64,000 bases of DNA. It comes from Cristatella mucedo (taxonomy: Eukaryota; Bryozoa; Phylactolaemata; Cristatellidae). The stretch lies in assembly GCA_009760855.2 (NCBI GenBank), contig WPIO01000012.1, positions 4,856,001-4,920,000 on the forward strand, in the 5' to 3' direction. This document shows, piece after piece, positions 35,596-46,942 of the stretch. The notes under the pieces were generated by a model. It searched no databases, was not told the origin of the DNA, and saw nothing but the letters and a program-made list of their open reading frames with translations. Position numbers and translations under genes: made by a program. The number at the start of each line of letters is the position of its first letter. The first letter of the stretch is position 1.

Positions 35596-36381
35596 ATGGT
35601 AGCTACTGAAAGCTATGCTAAGGATGAACCCAATAATGTGGCTCCCCTGCTAATGGCTATGGGTCGAGACACTATCAAAATGTTCAACATATTCGACAGG
35701 GCCGCGTCACCAGGAGAAACAGACGACTTGGAACAGTGCTGCAGACATTTACAGCACATTTCATTCCTCAAAGAAATGAGTAATGCACGTTTCGTTTCGT
35801 CCACAGCCGACTGCACGAGTCAAAATCCTTTGACTCGTCTTATACGGCTCTACTCGGTCTCATTGACTCTTACAATTATCACACTTAGGAAAGGCCTTAA
35901 TTTGTGTACGACCAAACGGTCATCAATATTTATTATCAATATTCTGATGCCGCAAGGAAAAACTCAAATCGGAGTGTCAGTTGACTCTTGCTCAAGCGGT
36001 GGTCATTTGCCAGTCACAAGTAGTAACGGCTCACAAGCTATGCCTCAGGAGATTAAGTTCACTACAGGTTGCCACGAGTTCAGAATGCTGAATGCCATAA
36101 CATGCGGCCGCAAAGCAGAGCGTAGCTTACGTGATTATTGTGGTACAAAGCATGTGCCCAAGAAGTGCCAGGCCCTCGGTAAAACATGTGAGCTTTGTAG
36201 AGTGAGGAATCACTTGGCTGCCGTTTTTCGAACGGCTCTATGCTCTAGAAAAGATACTTCGGATGCCATTACAGCATCTGATGAGTCTGAATTTTATACC
36301 TTACCACCAGGCTATACCTGTACTACAGACAAAACCGCGACTAAGAATATTACTGTTACTGTGCTTGGCCGTGCTTGTTGA
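35596..36381 (+). pseudogene. Gypsy gag remnant with CCHC-like knuckle
   Basis: An open frame of 261 codons. The last third has YCGTKHVPKKCQALGKTCEL followed by CRVRNHLAAV. This is the Cys/His pattern seen before the protease in Mag-like Gypsy elements (CGxxH...C.A.GK.C..C...NH). The first two thirds show no recognised domain. The frame ends just where the protease motif begins in another frame. Confidence 0.7.
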
Positions 36382-36445
36382 TACCGGAGCTGCTTGCAAT
36401 GTTCTGTGGCTTCGTATTGATGTTTGCATGGTGATGCTCTTAAGC
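36372..36445 (+). pseudogene. Gypsy aspartic protease remnant
   Basis: LVDTGAACNVLWL carries the catalytic DTGA motif of retroelement proteases, in a frame different from gag. The flap and second half are broken by stops. Confidence 0.8.
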
Positions 36446-36741
36446 TGACAAAGGTCACACTCGATACACACGGTACAACTCTGTCAGTATGGAGCCAAGA
36501 TAGGAGTTACCCATACTGTACAAAGGGTGACAGCAGACCATCAAATTCATGATGCAAACAAAGGCGTGCCAGGTCTCTCAAGCCTGCCTAGCTTCTAAGA
36601 ACTAGACATCATTAATGAACTAGGCTCTACTGGTTGCTACTCGACGCCATGCCACTATTAACCCGAGGGACAAATTCCCAAACATTTTTAATTGATTAGG
36701 ACATCTGCCCGATAAATATGGTATCAAACTTCACCAAGATG

Positions 36742-37690
36742 CTGGTGCACCAACAGGTTGTTCAGGTGGCATGTCCCGTTCCTTTCAAATACAGGGATCG
36801 GCCTGAGAACCACTTTCAGGCCCTGGTAAAGGACGAGATACTTGTAATGGTTACCCAAGCCACATAGGTGATCAACCCGATTGCTTTAGCTACAAAGCAC
36901 GGCATAGAAAAGCTCCGGGGTAGCATTAACCCGAAGGGACTCAATGATGGAATACCATGGAAACACAATCATCTCACAATGCCTGCAGAGATCTTTGCAA
37001 GCCTATGAGGCTCAAAGTACTTCACGATGCTGGATTTTATGCTATACCTCGGCACATGCAGGTTGCCCTCGATATGGCCAGCATCTCCTAATGTAATGTA
37101 TCTCCGTCAGTAACTCCACAAAGTCATAAAGACCATGTGGGTGTTACGCAGGAGAGTTTTGTATAGCGCACTCACAGCCTAAGCGGCTTTCGGTACGCAT
37201 TCGGTAGCCAACAGACTTTGTCTCACGAAACAAAGAGAAAGTGGGAAGCATAGCAGAGTTAGGAGAGCAGTTGAGGTAGTGAGTAGCAGAGAAGTAGCAG
37301 TTCAGGACCGCTGAAAAAGATGTGCCATAGTCGGCAGTTGGAGAGTAGATGTCGTTGACAATTGCCACGCCGTTTGAATGCTTTCGGCTTTTTGCTTGCC
37401 AACCATTCGGTATTGCTGCGGCCCCAGAGTTGTTCCACAAAATTATTTCGAGTCGTTTTATGAATATTCCATGGGTTCATACTACAATGATGATATTCTT
37501 GTCAGCAGATACATAATGAGAAACATGACTCACACCTGAGGCAGGTTCTAGCGTGATGCAAGATTAACCCGTGTTTTAATGCAGATACCTGCAAGTTTGG
37601 CCAGATTGAGATTCCTCACCTTGGTCATTTCGTATCGGCTTGGGAAATACGGCCAGACTCTCCTAAGTGGACGCAGTCAGAGATTCTACC
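36742..37690 (+). pseudogene. Gypsy reverse transcriptase, split by an insertion
   Basis: 5' half (36742-37092): PFKYRDRPENHFQALVKDEI, LRGSINPKGLNDGI and FTMLDF, matching the PRRVP...VKDELD..., R.CIDPKDLN and F.KLDA motifs of Gypsy RT. 3' half (about 37440-37690): the active site reads YNDDILVS, then HLRQVLA, CKFGQIEIPHLGHFVSA. It has several stops and a frameshift. Confidence 0.82.
37093..37370 (+). repeat. Unclassified dispersed repeat, copy 2, inside Gypsy RT
   Basis: Best copy of the family: 'aatgtaatgtatctccgtc', 'cacaaagtcataaagacc', 'tatagcgcactcacagcc', 'acaaagagaaagtgggaagc'. It interrupts the RT reading, which shows it is a mobile or once mobile unit younger than the Gypsy copy. 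Confidence 0.8.
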
Positions 37691-37699
37691 GTACCTTCG

Positions 37700-38770
37700 T
37701 CCGATCTACAGCTCCACCAGGCTAAGCATCGTACCATATGCTTTTCGGAATCTAACCGTTTACCTATACCTCATACAAACCTCAAATCCTTCGTAGACCA
37801 TGCCTTGAGTTCGCATGGTCCCAAAGCCTGGAACTCACTCCCGACTTCCATCACGACATTCCTTGACTTGACCACATTTAAAAATAAATTAAAAACTAAC
37901 CTATTTATGACAGCATTTAGTGGGTCCCTGTGATTAGGCCTTCATGTGCTTATGCTTGTCTGTCGTGAGCGGCGCAGTTGCCACATTACTCCACTTCTCG
38001 CCGACCTGCACTGGCTACCAGCCAAGCAACGGATTGACTTCAAGGTTTTGTCCCTCACTTTTAGGTCCCTTCATTCTATGGCTCCAGCCTATCTGTCAGA
38101 TATACTACCCCATCAGGCTAAGCATCGTCCCAACCGCTTTTCGGAATCGCAGTCTAGAAATACCTCATACAAACCTTAAATCCTTTGGAGACCGTGCATT
38201 TAGTTCATATGCTCCCAAAGCCTGGAACTCTCTCCCGACCTGCGTCAGAACATCCCCTGACCTGACCACATTTAAAAGGAACCTAAAAACACACCTATTT
38301 AGGGCAGCATTCAGTGGGTCCCTGTGATTCGTCCTTGATGTGCTTATGCGTGCTGACACTGTGCATGCTGCCACTAACCACATTTGCATGCTGACCCTGT
38401 GCATGTCACCCCTAACCATATTATTCATTTCGTTTGTTTTTTTCAAGCATGATTTTACTTACCTTTCAATTGCATTTCACTTTACAGCAAATGTAAAGCG
38501 CCTAGAGAGAGATTAAGTTCTCTGAGGGCGCTTTATCAAGTGAATTATTATTATTATTATTATTATTATGCGTACTGACACTGAGCATGCTGTCACTAAC
38601 CACACTTGCATGCTAACGCTGCGCATGTCACCCCTAACCATGTTATTCTTGTTGCTTATCAAGCATGATACCACTCACCATTCGATCGTGTTTCCGTTGC
38701 AGCAAATGTAAAGCGCCTAGACAGAGATTGAGTTCTCTAGGGGCGCTTTATCAAGTGCATTATCATTATG
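37700..38770 (+). mobile_element. Three LINE 3' fragments in tandem
   Basis: Fragment 1 (about 37700-37955) has the ORF end, from HQAKHRTICF to FSGSL and a stop, without a 3' tail. Fragment 2 (about 37955-38567) has HITPLLADLHWLPAKQRID, APKAWNSLPTCVRTS, and a full 3' UTR with hairpin and ATT tail. Fragment 3 (38568-38770) is 3' UTR only, again with hairpin and ATT tail. All have the same orientation and sit within the Gypsy element. Confidence 0.87.
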
Positions 38771-38879
38771 ATCTTCTTAAAAAGGTCGGCGTGTTGTGAC
38801 TACTCACTTACTACTAAGCCAACTTTTGCCCCAAGTTCACTGAAGTGTCTACACCTTCGTGACACTCGACACAGGCAGA

Positions 38880-39165
38880 AACCCTGTGGTGCTAGGACGC
38901 CAACAGTGCTGAAGCCTCTGACGACGTTAAAAGCCTTGTGATTAATGCTCCTTTGCTTGGCCTATATGACGTAAAGTTGCCCAGTCTGCGGTCGGTAGAT
39001 GCTTCTCAGCATGGCCTTACGGCAGTATTACTGCAAAACCAGCAAACTGTCGTATATTCATATCAAACATTAATTCCAGTTCAGCAGCGATATACTCACA
39101 GAGAAAAGAAGATAATGGCTGTCTAATTTGGCTTTAAACGTTTTCACCAATATTTCTTTAGGTAG
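38880..39165 (+). pseudogene. Gypsy RNase H remnant
   Basis: LVINAPLLGLYDVKLP, VDASQHGLTAVLLQNQQ and QQRYTHREKKIMAV match LI..APVL..YD, VDAS..GLGAVLLQ and Q.RY...EKE.LA of Gypsy RNase H. The frame then stops. Confidence 0.85.
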
Positions 39166-39529
39166 AGCCTCATTTCACAAAGTGAAAATAAACCACTACT
39201 TGACATCTTAATAAGCCTATAGCTGAGGCATCACCACGATTGCAGGGATAGGATTTGCTGCCCATGCTACCACTTCCCCGTAAGCCTGGGAAGGAGCTCC
39301 TCACAGCAACTGCACACAGTGGGACTCCATCCATATGTCTACATGAAGAACATGAGTGGATAGACAAGGAAAAGATTACATCTGTTCTTTTTTTACTAGA
39401 TTCTAAATGCAAACGATCAAAGTGAAGCAAGCAGATGAGAAGCAGCTGCTGACACGACACTTTGCTGTCATTACTAGCAACAGGGTGGCCAGATAGGCAC
39501 CGTCAACTGTCTGTTCGGCATGATTTGAC

Positions 39530-40815
39530 AAACCATAGTCACTTGATCTTGAAGGGCAAAGAGGTGGTCATTCTTCCATCATTTTGCTAAAAGGCTTTGT
39601 AGCTCCTTCATGAAGGCCATACTAGTATTTTCAAAGCTATTATGCTTGCCAAAACTCAGGTCTGCTGGCTTTGATACGTTAATGTTATCGAGAACAGGGT
39701 GACAGCTTTCTTCAAACGTCAAAAGAATCGAAAGCTAACACGCCTGTGACCTCTGTGGTGCATGATGTCCCAAAATACCTAAAGCAGAAGCTGGCAGTTG
39801 ACCGGTTCCACCACGATGGAAGCGATTACATGCTGACTGTCGGTTATTACAGCAAATGGGTCACTATAGATAAGCTCTCCACAGTGTCACGGAGGACTTA
39901 GTGCAAATCTTCGAATCAGTATTCGAAAACATTGGGATCCCCGACGAACAAGTGAGTGAATGGCCCGAAGTTCACTAGTACCGAGTTTCAAGACTTCCCG
40001 TCTTGTTTGAGTGTTCGGATTACTACCTCTAGCATGCTCTATCCTCAGAGCAACAGGCTGCCGGAGCGATTCATTCGGACAGCAAATACAACTATGACAA
40101 AAAGAATTTTCAGCTAGGGCAAATCTTCGAACGTAGTCCTGCCCACCACGAAGAATGTGCCCATTGGGGACAGATTTCCTACACCGGCTACTTTACTTCA
40201 GAGTCACTGGTTGAGGATCCTATTGCCATTCAGTGAGCAAGCATTACTGCCTTGCTTGGTGGCACTATCAGTGGTTTTACAACAACTTTATGCTAGGCAA
40301 GGTGGCAGCGTTGGCCAATGAAAAGACTATCCAGCACTAATTCCGGGCAAAAAGGTATGTGTGTCTGTGCCAGCAAGCCATAGATCCCAGTAGGAGTCGC
40401 AGGCCACCAAAGCTCACCGTGATCGTACCTGCATATATTAGCAAACAGACAAAGGATCTGAAAAAATCAAACGGTCATCAACTACACTGCTGAAAGCTGG
40501 ACTTTGCAACCCTCCAGCCCAAGGCAGGATGCACCGACAAACAGCTCAGTTACTATATCTCTGATGTTCCTTAATCGTCCGGTCACTACAGAAGATCCAG
40601 TCTATCACCTCCAACGAATAGAACAAGGAAAAGGCACAGGCAGACGGTAGAGCTGATGGTGACGTTGCAAGTAATGCTAGCAATCCTTATTCTCTACTCT
40701 CGACTGGCCCCACCGACCCACAACCCACTGATTCATCACCAGCTTATCAGTCATCGAACAGCACAGCCACAAGAAGTGGTCAGATCTCGAGGTGGCCTTG
40801 CCACATTGAATAGTT
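39530..40815 (+). pseudogene. Gypsy integrase remnant
   Basis: The zinc-binding region shows ALQLLHEGH-like 'LLHEGHTSIFKAIMLAKTQ' (39590-39660). The core has HHDGSDYMLTVGYYSKWVTI (39810-39870) and NGPKFTSTEFQDF (39960-40000). The tail (40740-40800) has HRTAQPQEVVRSRGG, typical of Gypsy C-terminal ends. Frames change several times. Confidence 0.8.
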
Positions 40816-42055
40816 TGCCGAGTAAGGTGCTGGTATACACTGCATGCTTCTGGTCTTTGCTGTGCACTGTATTTGTGTCTGGTGCAAGGGAGGAAGATAT
40901 AGTAGAGCTAACTCATACAATGCCCAGGCTTGGCCAGCATTAAGGAAACTTGCTGCAAATAGACCATTCACTATGCCAATGTTAGTTGTCACAGACTGTA
41001 GGCAATCACTTGGACTAGACATATTCCTGCCCTAAGGCCGTAAACGGTTGGATCCGAAAACCAGGTTTTATGATTGATTTTTAATCTGCTTCACATGCTA
41101 GCTACTGAAAGGGCTGTTTTGCCTAAGGTAAATAGAGTTCGGTCACTGGCAACAATCGATATAACTTTTTTTATTCGTCGTCGCATTCAAATCCTACCAA
41201 TGTACACTCGCAGCCAAAGAGGGCATGTATTTTGAGTCCAACTGGGTCTAGGTGCCAATGTGAGCTTGTACCAAGAGTGAGCTTGCATCAGAACTGGAAT
41301 GGTAGTTTTCATGGCTTGTGGCAGCACAGAAAACAATGGATGGCCGGCTGCAGGAAAATGTAAAGTACACGCGGCGAGACGATGTTGTCAACCCTCACTA
41401 ACAGTTGTGATTACAATATGGTAATTACAAGATGACAAGCTGGTGCCAGAAGTCGAGATGCCGGCTTAACTAACACTTGGGTAAGCACTGGACAGATCAA
41501 CTTACAAAATCGCCAAAAAGTTAGGAATCACACAGACAAGGTTCTGCCGGGTTCTTATGATGCTCACTGAAAAGAATTGCAAAGCAAATAGAGGTAGCAT
41601 TTGAACTTGCTGGAATAGAATAGCCCGTGAATGCAGAAGATCAAAATAGATGAGCTACACCAGGCTTGCAATGAGATTTGGGGACAGTCAGCTTACAACA
41701 TATTCTCATTTGTTTAGCATTACAATATCTTTCTGGCTGCCATTATACTTTAAAACTAATCAACGTGTAGGGTACAGCCAGAATAATTCAGCAGATACAA
41801 AATGATAGTGCCCATTGGTTCATTCCCCAACACCGATAGAATCAAGATTGCAGTCAGCATGCCTTTAGTCGAGGAGTTAGACAAACGCAGGTGTTCATCG
41901 GATGCATAATCTATTGGTGCAATTAACACTAATCAAAGGTTTATTTCGATATGCATTCACATGTTTGAAAGTTTCATGGTAATCATACGCAAGAAGAATG
42001 CACAAGCTTTTAGTGGTATCAATGCAGATATGATAGAAGTCACCTAGGTTGACCT

Positions 42056-42172
42056 GCTGCTTAGCTGAGTAATGGCAAAGATAGCCTGTCGAGTGCTGCT
42101 TGGCTCAGTAATGGCAAAGACAGCCTGTCGAGTGCTGCTTGGTTGAGTAATAGCAAAGACAGCCTGTCAAGA
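42056..42172 (+). repeat. 39-bp tandem repeat, three units
   Basis: Three units starting 'gctgctt' and containing 'gagtaatggcaaaga.agcctgtcgagt', about 90% identical. Confidence 0.85.
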
Positions 42173-42619
42173 TTGCTGACAGATGCAGTAGACCACGACA
42201 ATATTGCATCAAGGCCCAATCATAGGCAGGCCGATCAACAAGGGAAGGCCATCAGGATGGGTTAGATTGTCTGTCTCTACTGACAGGGCTGTGCTCTCTC
42301 ATGCTTAGCCAATCCATTCTAGGCAATCAGCAAGAAAAGTGGTAAGCAAGCATTGGAGCACTGCGCGATGGACGGCACGACAACCCCTGAATTTTGCCTC
42401 TGCAAGAAAGGCGGTAGCTCTGCCAGCATGGGAAGGACAGGTGGTACCAGTGGCACATGTCATCATGTGCTAGGTGCCATTAGATGCCTCTATTAAATTA
42501 TACTATCAATTGCCTGCGACTAAAAAAGGAATCGTGAGTTCTAGGCAGCTGCAACTACTTTATAAAGGCTCTAGAAGAACAAAAAATACTATAAAGAAAA
42601 GGCTCTGTGGTAGTATCAT

Positions 42620-42665
<46 letters not shown>

Positions 42666-42730
42666 CACTTGATAAAGTGCCCTCAGAGAACTCAATCTCT
42701 TTCTAGGCGCTTTACATTTGCTGCAAAGGG
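42620..42730 (-). mobile_element. LINE 3' tail, inverted
   Basis: AAT microsatellite (42623-42663), then the reverse complement of the LINE hairpin and 'ctttacatttgctgcaaagg'. No coding part. Confidence 0.8.
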
Positions 42731-43189
42731 AGGCAATCACCGATCAACGATAGGCAACACAGCAATCTGCAAATGGGCAGTGGGCAAGCACTTGATCTTT
42801 TTAGCTGTTCAAAAGTGGCTTAAGCCAAAGAGAAAATCATGGGAATGGCAGCCATGATAGCATAAAACCATTCATTGCCAATCCATTATTAACTAGTTCG
42901 AGTGCTATAAAGAGATCTTTAGGCGATCGACACCAGCATGCTGCTGTTTACTGCCCTGACTCCCCATTGGATTGACACTCTAAAATACAGAGTTGTAAAA
43001 CTATCTGCTCAGCCATGGTAAGACACATGTGCCCGAGCTCGCGCGGGCTCGCGCGCACACACACACACACAAAGACGTGAATAGTGCTCGAGGGTAGATT
43101 CTCGAGTACACAAGTAATAGGCGTTTGGCCACTTACAAAGGCCGCAGGGGCCAAAAAGTGCATGCACTCTCAAGTAATCATACAGCTCA

Positions 43190-43345
43190 CATAATAATAA
43201 TAATAATAATGCACTTCATAATATGCCCTCAGAGAACGCAATCTCTTTCTAGGCGCTTTACATTTGCTGCAAATGGAAACGCGATTGAATGGTGAGTAAT
43301 ATCATGCTTCATAAACAATATGATTAACATGGTTAGGGGTGAAGT
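43190..43345 (-). mobile_element. LINE 3' tail, inverted
   Basis: AAT repeats, hairpin, then 'gaatggtgagtaatatcatgc' and 'taacatggttaggggtga', the reverse complement of the LINE 3' UTR. Confidence 0.82.
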
Positions 43346-43675
43346 GATAATATATAAGCAAAGGTTTGGTACAAGTTGAGAAAAGCAAGTCGTCAAATGT
43401 GATACAACTCATCTGTGCTAGGAGCCTTATATCCACTTCACTCCAGAGGCATTCAATGGGATTCAAGACCAGATATTGGTAAGGTCTCTCAGTTGGCTCA
43501 ATAGCCCTAAACCAAATATAGCCTTAAGCTAAATTAAAGTGTTACAAAACACGCTTAGCTGTGTGCTTTAGGCTCATAGCCTGGTGATTAAAGAAAATTA
43601 TTTCCACGAAGTCTCCTAGAATTAGGTTCTGCAGCATCCCGAGGTATATCTAGATAAACGTCTCACGTGATGACG

Positions 43676-43858
43676 GTGAGCCGTGATGGCACACTAGGTA
43701 AGGCGGTTGCTTTCATGACCTCGGTACCGAGGTCGTGGGTTCGATTCCTGCGGTGGAGGATCCTTTATTGCCACTGCAAGCAGTTGTGATATCCGTAAAG
43801 GCTCTTCTGTCTCTATACAAAAAAGGCAGTTGAATCAGCTATGATTTATTTATTTATT
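43676..43858 (+). mobile_element. tRNA-headed SINE, best-preserved copy
   Basis: Head 'gtgagccgtgatggcacactaggtaagg' (A-box-like) and 'gtcgtgggttcgattcctgc' (B box). Body 'ctttattgccactgcaag' and 'gtgatatccgtaaaggctct', and end 'ctctatacaaaaaaggcagtt' to 'gaatcagctatg', followed by a TTTA-repeat tail. Confidence 0.82.
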
Positions 43859-43868
43859 CCGGGTAAGT

Positions 43869-44135
43869 TAATGCACAGTATCTCCTTCTGTAACTCCACA
43901 AAGCCACATAGACTGCATAGTGTTATGTAGGAGAGTTTAGTATAGCGCACTCACAGCCTACGGGACTTTAGGTAGGCAGTCACTAGCCAACAGACTTCAT
44001 CTTACACAACGAAGAGAAAGTGGGAAGCATAACAGAGTCAGGAGAGCTGTTGAAATATTAGGTAATATGGAAGTTGCAGCTCAGGACGGCAAGAAAGTAA
44101 GTGTAATTGTCGGTAGCAGGGTATCCACTACAGCC
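43869..44135 (+). repeat. Unclassified dispersed repeat, copy 3
   Basis: Shares with copy 2 'gtatctccttctgtaactcc', 'tatagcgcactcacagcc', 'gagaaagtgggaagcataac' and 'ggaagttgcagctcagga'. It lies directly after a SINE tail. Confidence 0.78.
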
Positions 44136-44747
44136 GCAGCCCCAGACCACGACCCTTTTGCTGCCACATTTGGAATCTTCTGAAGGCAATTATCACCGAA
44201 GCCTCAATAGACGAACCGATTTCAACGATACATATGTTTGCAATTACCAAAAATTGCAAAGTTACTTTCATTGTGCTCCATTTGACTTTGCTCTAGTCTT
44301 CGAGAGTCAAGTGGGCTCTTTCCCTTGCCTAGCTACAAACTAGCTTGTTTGCACTTGATGTATAGACGTAGGTTCTTTTTCGTTTTCCAAGCAAATGAAA
44401 CTTGTTCATCTAGTCGGCGCCTAATCGTATCAACTAGCTCTTACCAGTAGCCAACTGCAGGCGTTAAGTGTGAACCCTTGCAGTTAGAAAGATTTTAAAA
44501 AGTAGTTTTAAGGGTGCTGTAAAGAAGTGGAAAACTGCCTTTTCAGTGAATGTCTAGGATTAAAGGCAAGTTCTCTTGCTATGTCAATCTTTGATGTATA
44601 GACTGGTTTATTATAATGCCATCGTGAAAGGCACTATGTATATTGGGTGTGATCGTTCTTTGTGCTTCGGCCTAATGTTTCACAATCAATCCCTACAACT
44701 CATTCTAAACTTTTTATGCTCGAATGCACATACATAAACAAGCAGAG

Positions 44748-44748
<1 letters not shown>

Positions 44749-44776
<28 letters not shown>
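44749..44776 (+). repeat. (CA)n microsatellite
   Basis: An uninterrupted CA run; a shorter one lies at 43054-43072. Confidence 0.9.
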
Positions 44777-44778
<2 letters not shown>

Positions 44779-46491
44779 AAAACACAAAATAAGAGTGTAC
44801 AAGCAAAAACTTGCATGCAGACACATGCATTGACACAAGAACACAGCTAAAACCAGAGATCGTTCACGTCTAACACACCCTATCCAACGAGATGGTGGAG
44901 TATCAGATGGGTAGAGTTAAGTAGAAACTTTGCTGAAATCAGTCAAGCAGACCAAATGTCAACAGTCTGAAGGATGCTCCAGGAGGGCACTATTAAGAGC
45001 TATCAGCCATGTATGAAGAGGCATACATGACTCAGTGAGTCTCATGATCATTCGTGCTCTAGCCACATACAGCCTCAAGAGGTGTGTCACTGGCTGAAAA
45101 TGCAAGACAACCGTGAGACAGTCTCTCCAGCAAAGATAGAAGGACCAGCACTGGATGCAATAAGGTTGCATTTGCCATGAAATAGAAGATAATTCAGGGT
45201 ATGAACCAGACCAACATCACAACAACCTTGTTCAAAATAATCAGGGCAAGCATATAAAGCCTGTTGCTGAGCTAAGCATCAGGTCAAAGCTGCTCACCGA
45301 GCCAATAAGACACTCGGAGCCCTGTCAGGTACAGAATTTAAAAACTTACTATAGGTAAATACACATATTCGTACGACACGAAATGCTATTTTAATTTCCA
45401 TAAAACGTTCTGATATGTGCTTGCAAAGGTGGGGTAGCAAACTGCCTGTCTTGCCCTGATAAGCAATCCTGTTATGACCGATGTAGGTCGGCTTCTGATG
45501 CTAAAGACATCCTCCAAAAGTTAGGGCACCGAATGTGCTTGTTCAGGATACACGACAAACAAGTCTGCCATCATTGTCTCAGCAACACACTGTAGCTCAA
45601 GCAGAGCATTGTAAATCAATCTCGCCATTTTGCTTTTAAATGGAGCAGTTCGGCTGGCTATCTGAATGAGACCAGACCGTGTTGCCAACTTCATCCGCCG
45701 GAGTAGTAGAAGGGGATGGGCTTTAGCCGGCCATGTTTGCACTCAGGATTAGCTGGATAGCTCGAAGGGTCCCATCGCAAGCCACGGAGGCTCACCGAAG
45801 CAGTGCACCAATCCCACGAATTCCCTTCATGTGAGAACGGCCGGCTCCAAGAGCCCAACGGTGCCAGATAAAATCTGTATGATGCATACAGATGGGTGTG
45901 GGCAACGAGTCCCTGTGGCTGAGAAAATGCCCTAGCAAGAACAGACCATTCAATAGGCTACCGGGAGTTTGCCTGACGGCCCAAGGTTGATTGCTAAGCC
46001 ACGGTGAAGGTAACAGCCACCTCGACCATTTCTGAGCCAAGCTGGGGAATCATGCAAGACTCAGGAAATGTCAACACACACTTGTCAAGGACCAATGGGT
46101 AGGCCAAGCCGACAGGCACACACTCACGACAGTGATAATCCAAGCTGCTTCTGTCGAAAGGTATTTCATCCCATTTCGTTCTGTGCATTACTTGCAAAAC
46201 CAGAATAGCTCTTTACTGTCCATGACTATGCCACTACCAATGTACAGCCGTCTGCTTTGGAATCCCAAAGAAGACCCACGATCCGCATTCCACCGAGTCA
46301 CCTAGTTCGGTCGATACGCCATCTCATCGTCAATAATCGCGACCTCTACAGCTATCAGAGATGCAGCTCTGGCAGCAGCTCGTTGGACAAACAGCTATAC
46401 CCTCACTACAGGCAGTGAAACTGGGAGGGTAAGAGGCTTAAGGCCTCGACCATGTAAAGGGTCAACAGATTCAACAGCATCAATTACATAG

Positions 46492-46624
46492 CGGCAGAAG
46501 AGGCTTGGCGGCTAAAATTCCGACTAGCAACGACAATATTAAATAGCCTGATGCAGGACTCGAACCCACAGCCTGGGTCATACTCAAAAGTGAAAGAAAA
46601 CACCAGCGCATCATCACGCCATAG
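46492..46624 (-). mobile_element. tRNA-headed SINE, inverted
   Basis: 'gcggcagaagaggcttggcgg' at the tail side and 'caggactcgaacccacagcc' (reverse B box) at the head side. Confidence 0.68.
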
Positions 46625-46668
46625 GATTTAAGTCCGCATACGTTAGAGACACGCTGCTAGAGACGTAC

Positions 46669-46942
46669 CATAGATGATAGACAATCCAGTTTCGTGAATG
46701 AAGCGGAGTCTGTAATGCTTGAATCCCCAAACGGTTAGTATCGTCAATATGAGAAGGAACATGTACGTGAGAAGAGCCACACTGTCGATCTCATGGCTCT
46801 GCTTTGCCGCTTCGTCCTGCACCTCCTTAATTGACTTTGGCGTCGAGCTTGGCCCAGTCTGCTGCGCGGCCAGGCAAGTCAGGCCGCTAGAGACGACCGC
46901 GGTTTGTATAAGATAAGGGCCTGCCCACACCCGGAGCGCCAT
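46669..46942 (-). CDS. SLC9A6: NHE6-like exon 1: endosomal Na+/H+ exchanger
   Basis: First coding exon of an organellar Na+(K+)/H+ exchanger of the NHE6/7/9 group, which leaks protons from endosomes and so sets lumenal pH. I start it at the Met at 46942, which opens a hydrophobic stretch ([17 protein letters not shown]...) that fits the family's N-terminal signal-like helix. An in-frame Met at 46996 would add 18 polar residues. A variable hydrophilic linker follows, then a helix [20 protein letters not shown] and [13 protein letters not shown]. Vertebrate NHE6 has RFRFVHETGLAMIYGLIVG here. The donor gtacgt splits a Gly codon. The placed exons give about 546 residues through the last helix plus 80 of the tail, consistent with a 650-700-residue family. 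Confidence 0.94.

Larger units (their letters stand above)
35596..40815 (+). mobile_element. Gypsy (Mag/K02A2.6-like) LTR retrotransposon, decayed
   Basis: Gag zinc knuckle, aspartic protease, RT, RNase H and integrase follow in the Gypsy order on the + strand, with many stops and frameshifts. RT is interrupted by the unclassified repeat (37093-37370), and the RT-RNase H junction by three LINE fragments (37700-38770). The order and the motifs around the protease and RT resemble the Mag/K02A2.6 lineage. I did not find long terminal repeats or a primer-binding site. It lies antisense in exchanger intron 1. Confidence 0.85.
31785..46668 (-). other. Exchanger intron 1 (14.9 kb), packed with repeats
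   Basis: Bounded by donor gtacgt at 46668 and acceptor at 31785, both supported by the split Gly codon. It holds GA and GT microsatellites (34.1-34.4 kb), a Gypsy element with nested LINE pieces, a three-unit tandem repeat, two LINE tails, a SINE, two copies of the unclassified repeat and a further SINE. 31.8-34.0 kb and 44.8-46.4 kb contain nothing I recognise. Confidence 0.8.

Noticed and set aside
40844-41035. Frame with LVVTDCRQSLGLDIFLP, like the protease-RT linker of a second Gypsy element
   Set aside because: The match is too short to claim a second element.
42620-42665. AAT repeats as an independent microsatellite
   Set aside because: They are the tail of an inverted LINE copy, as at the other sites.
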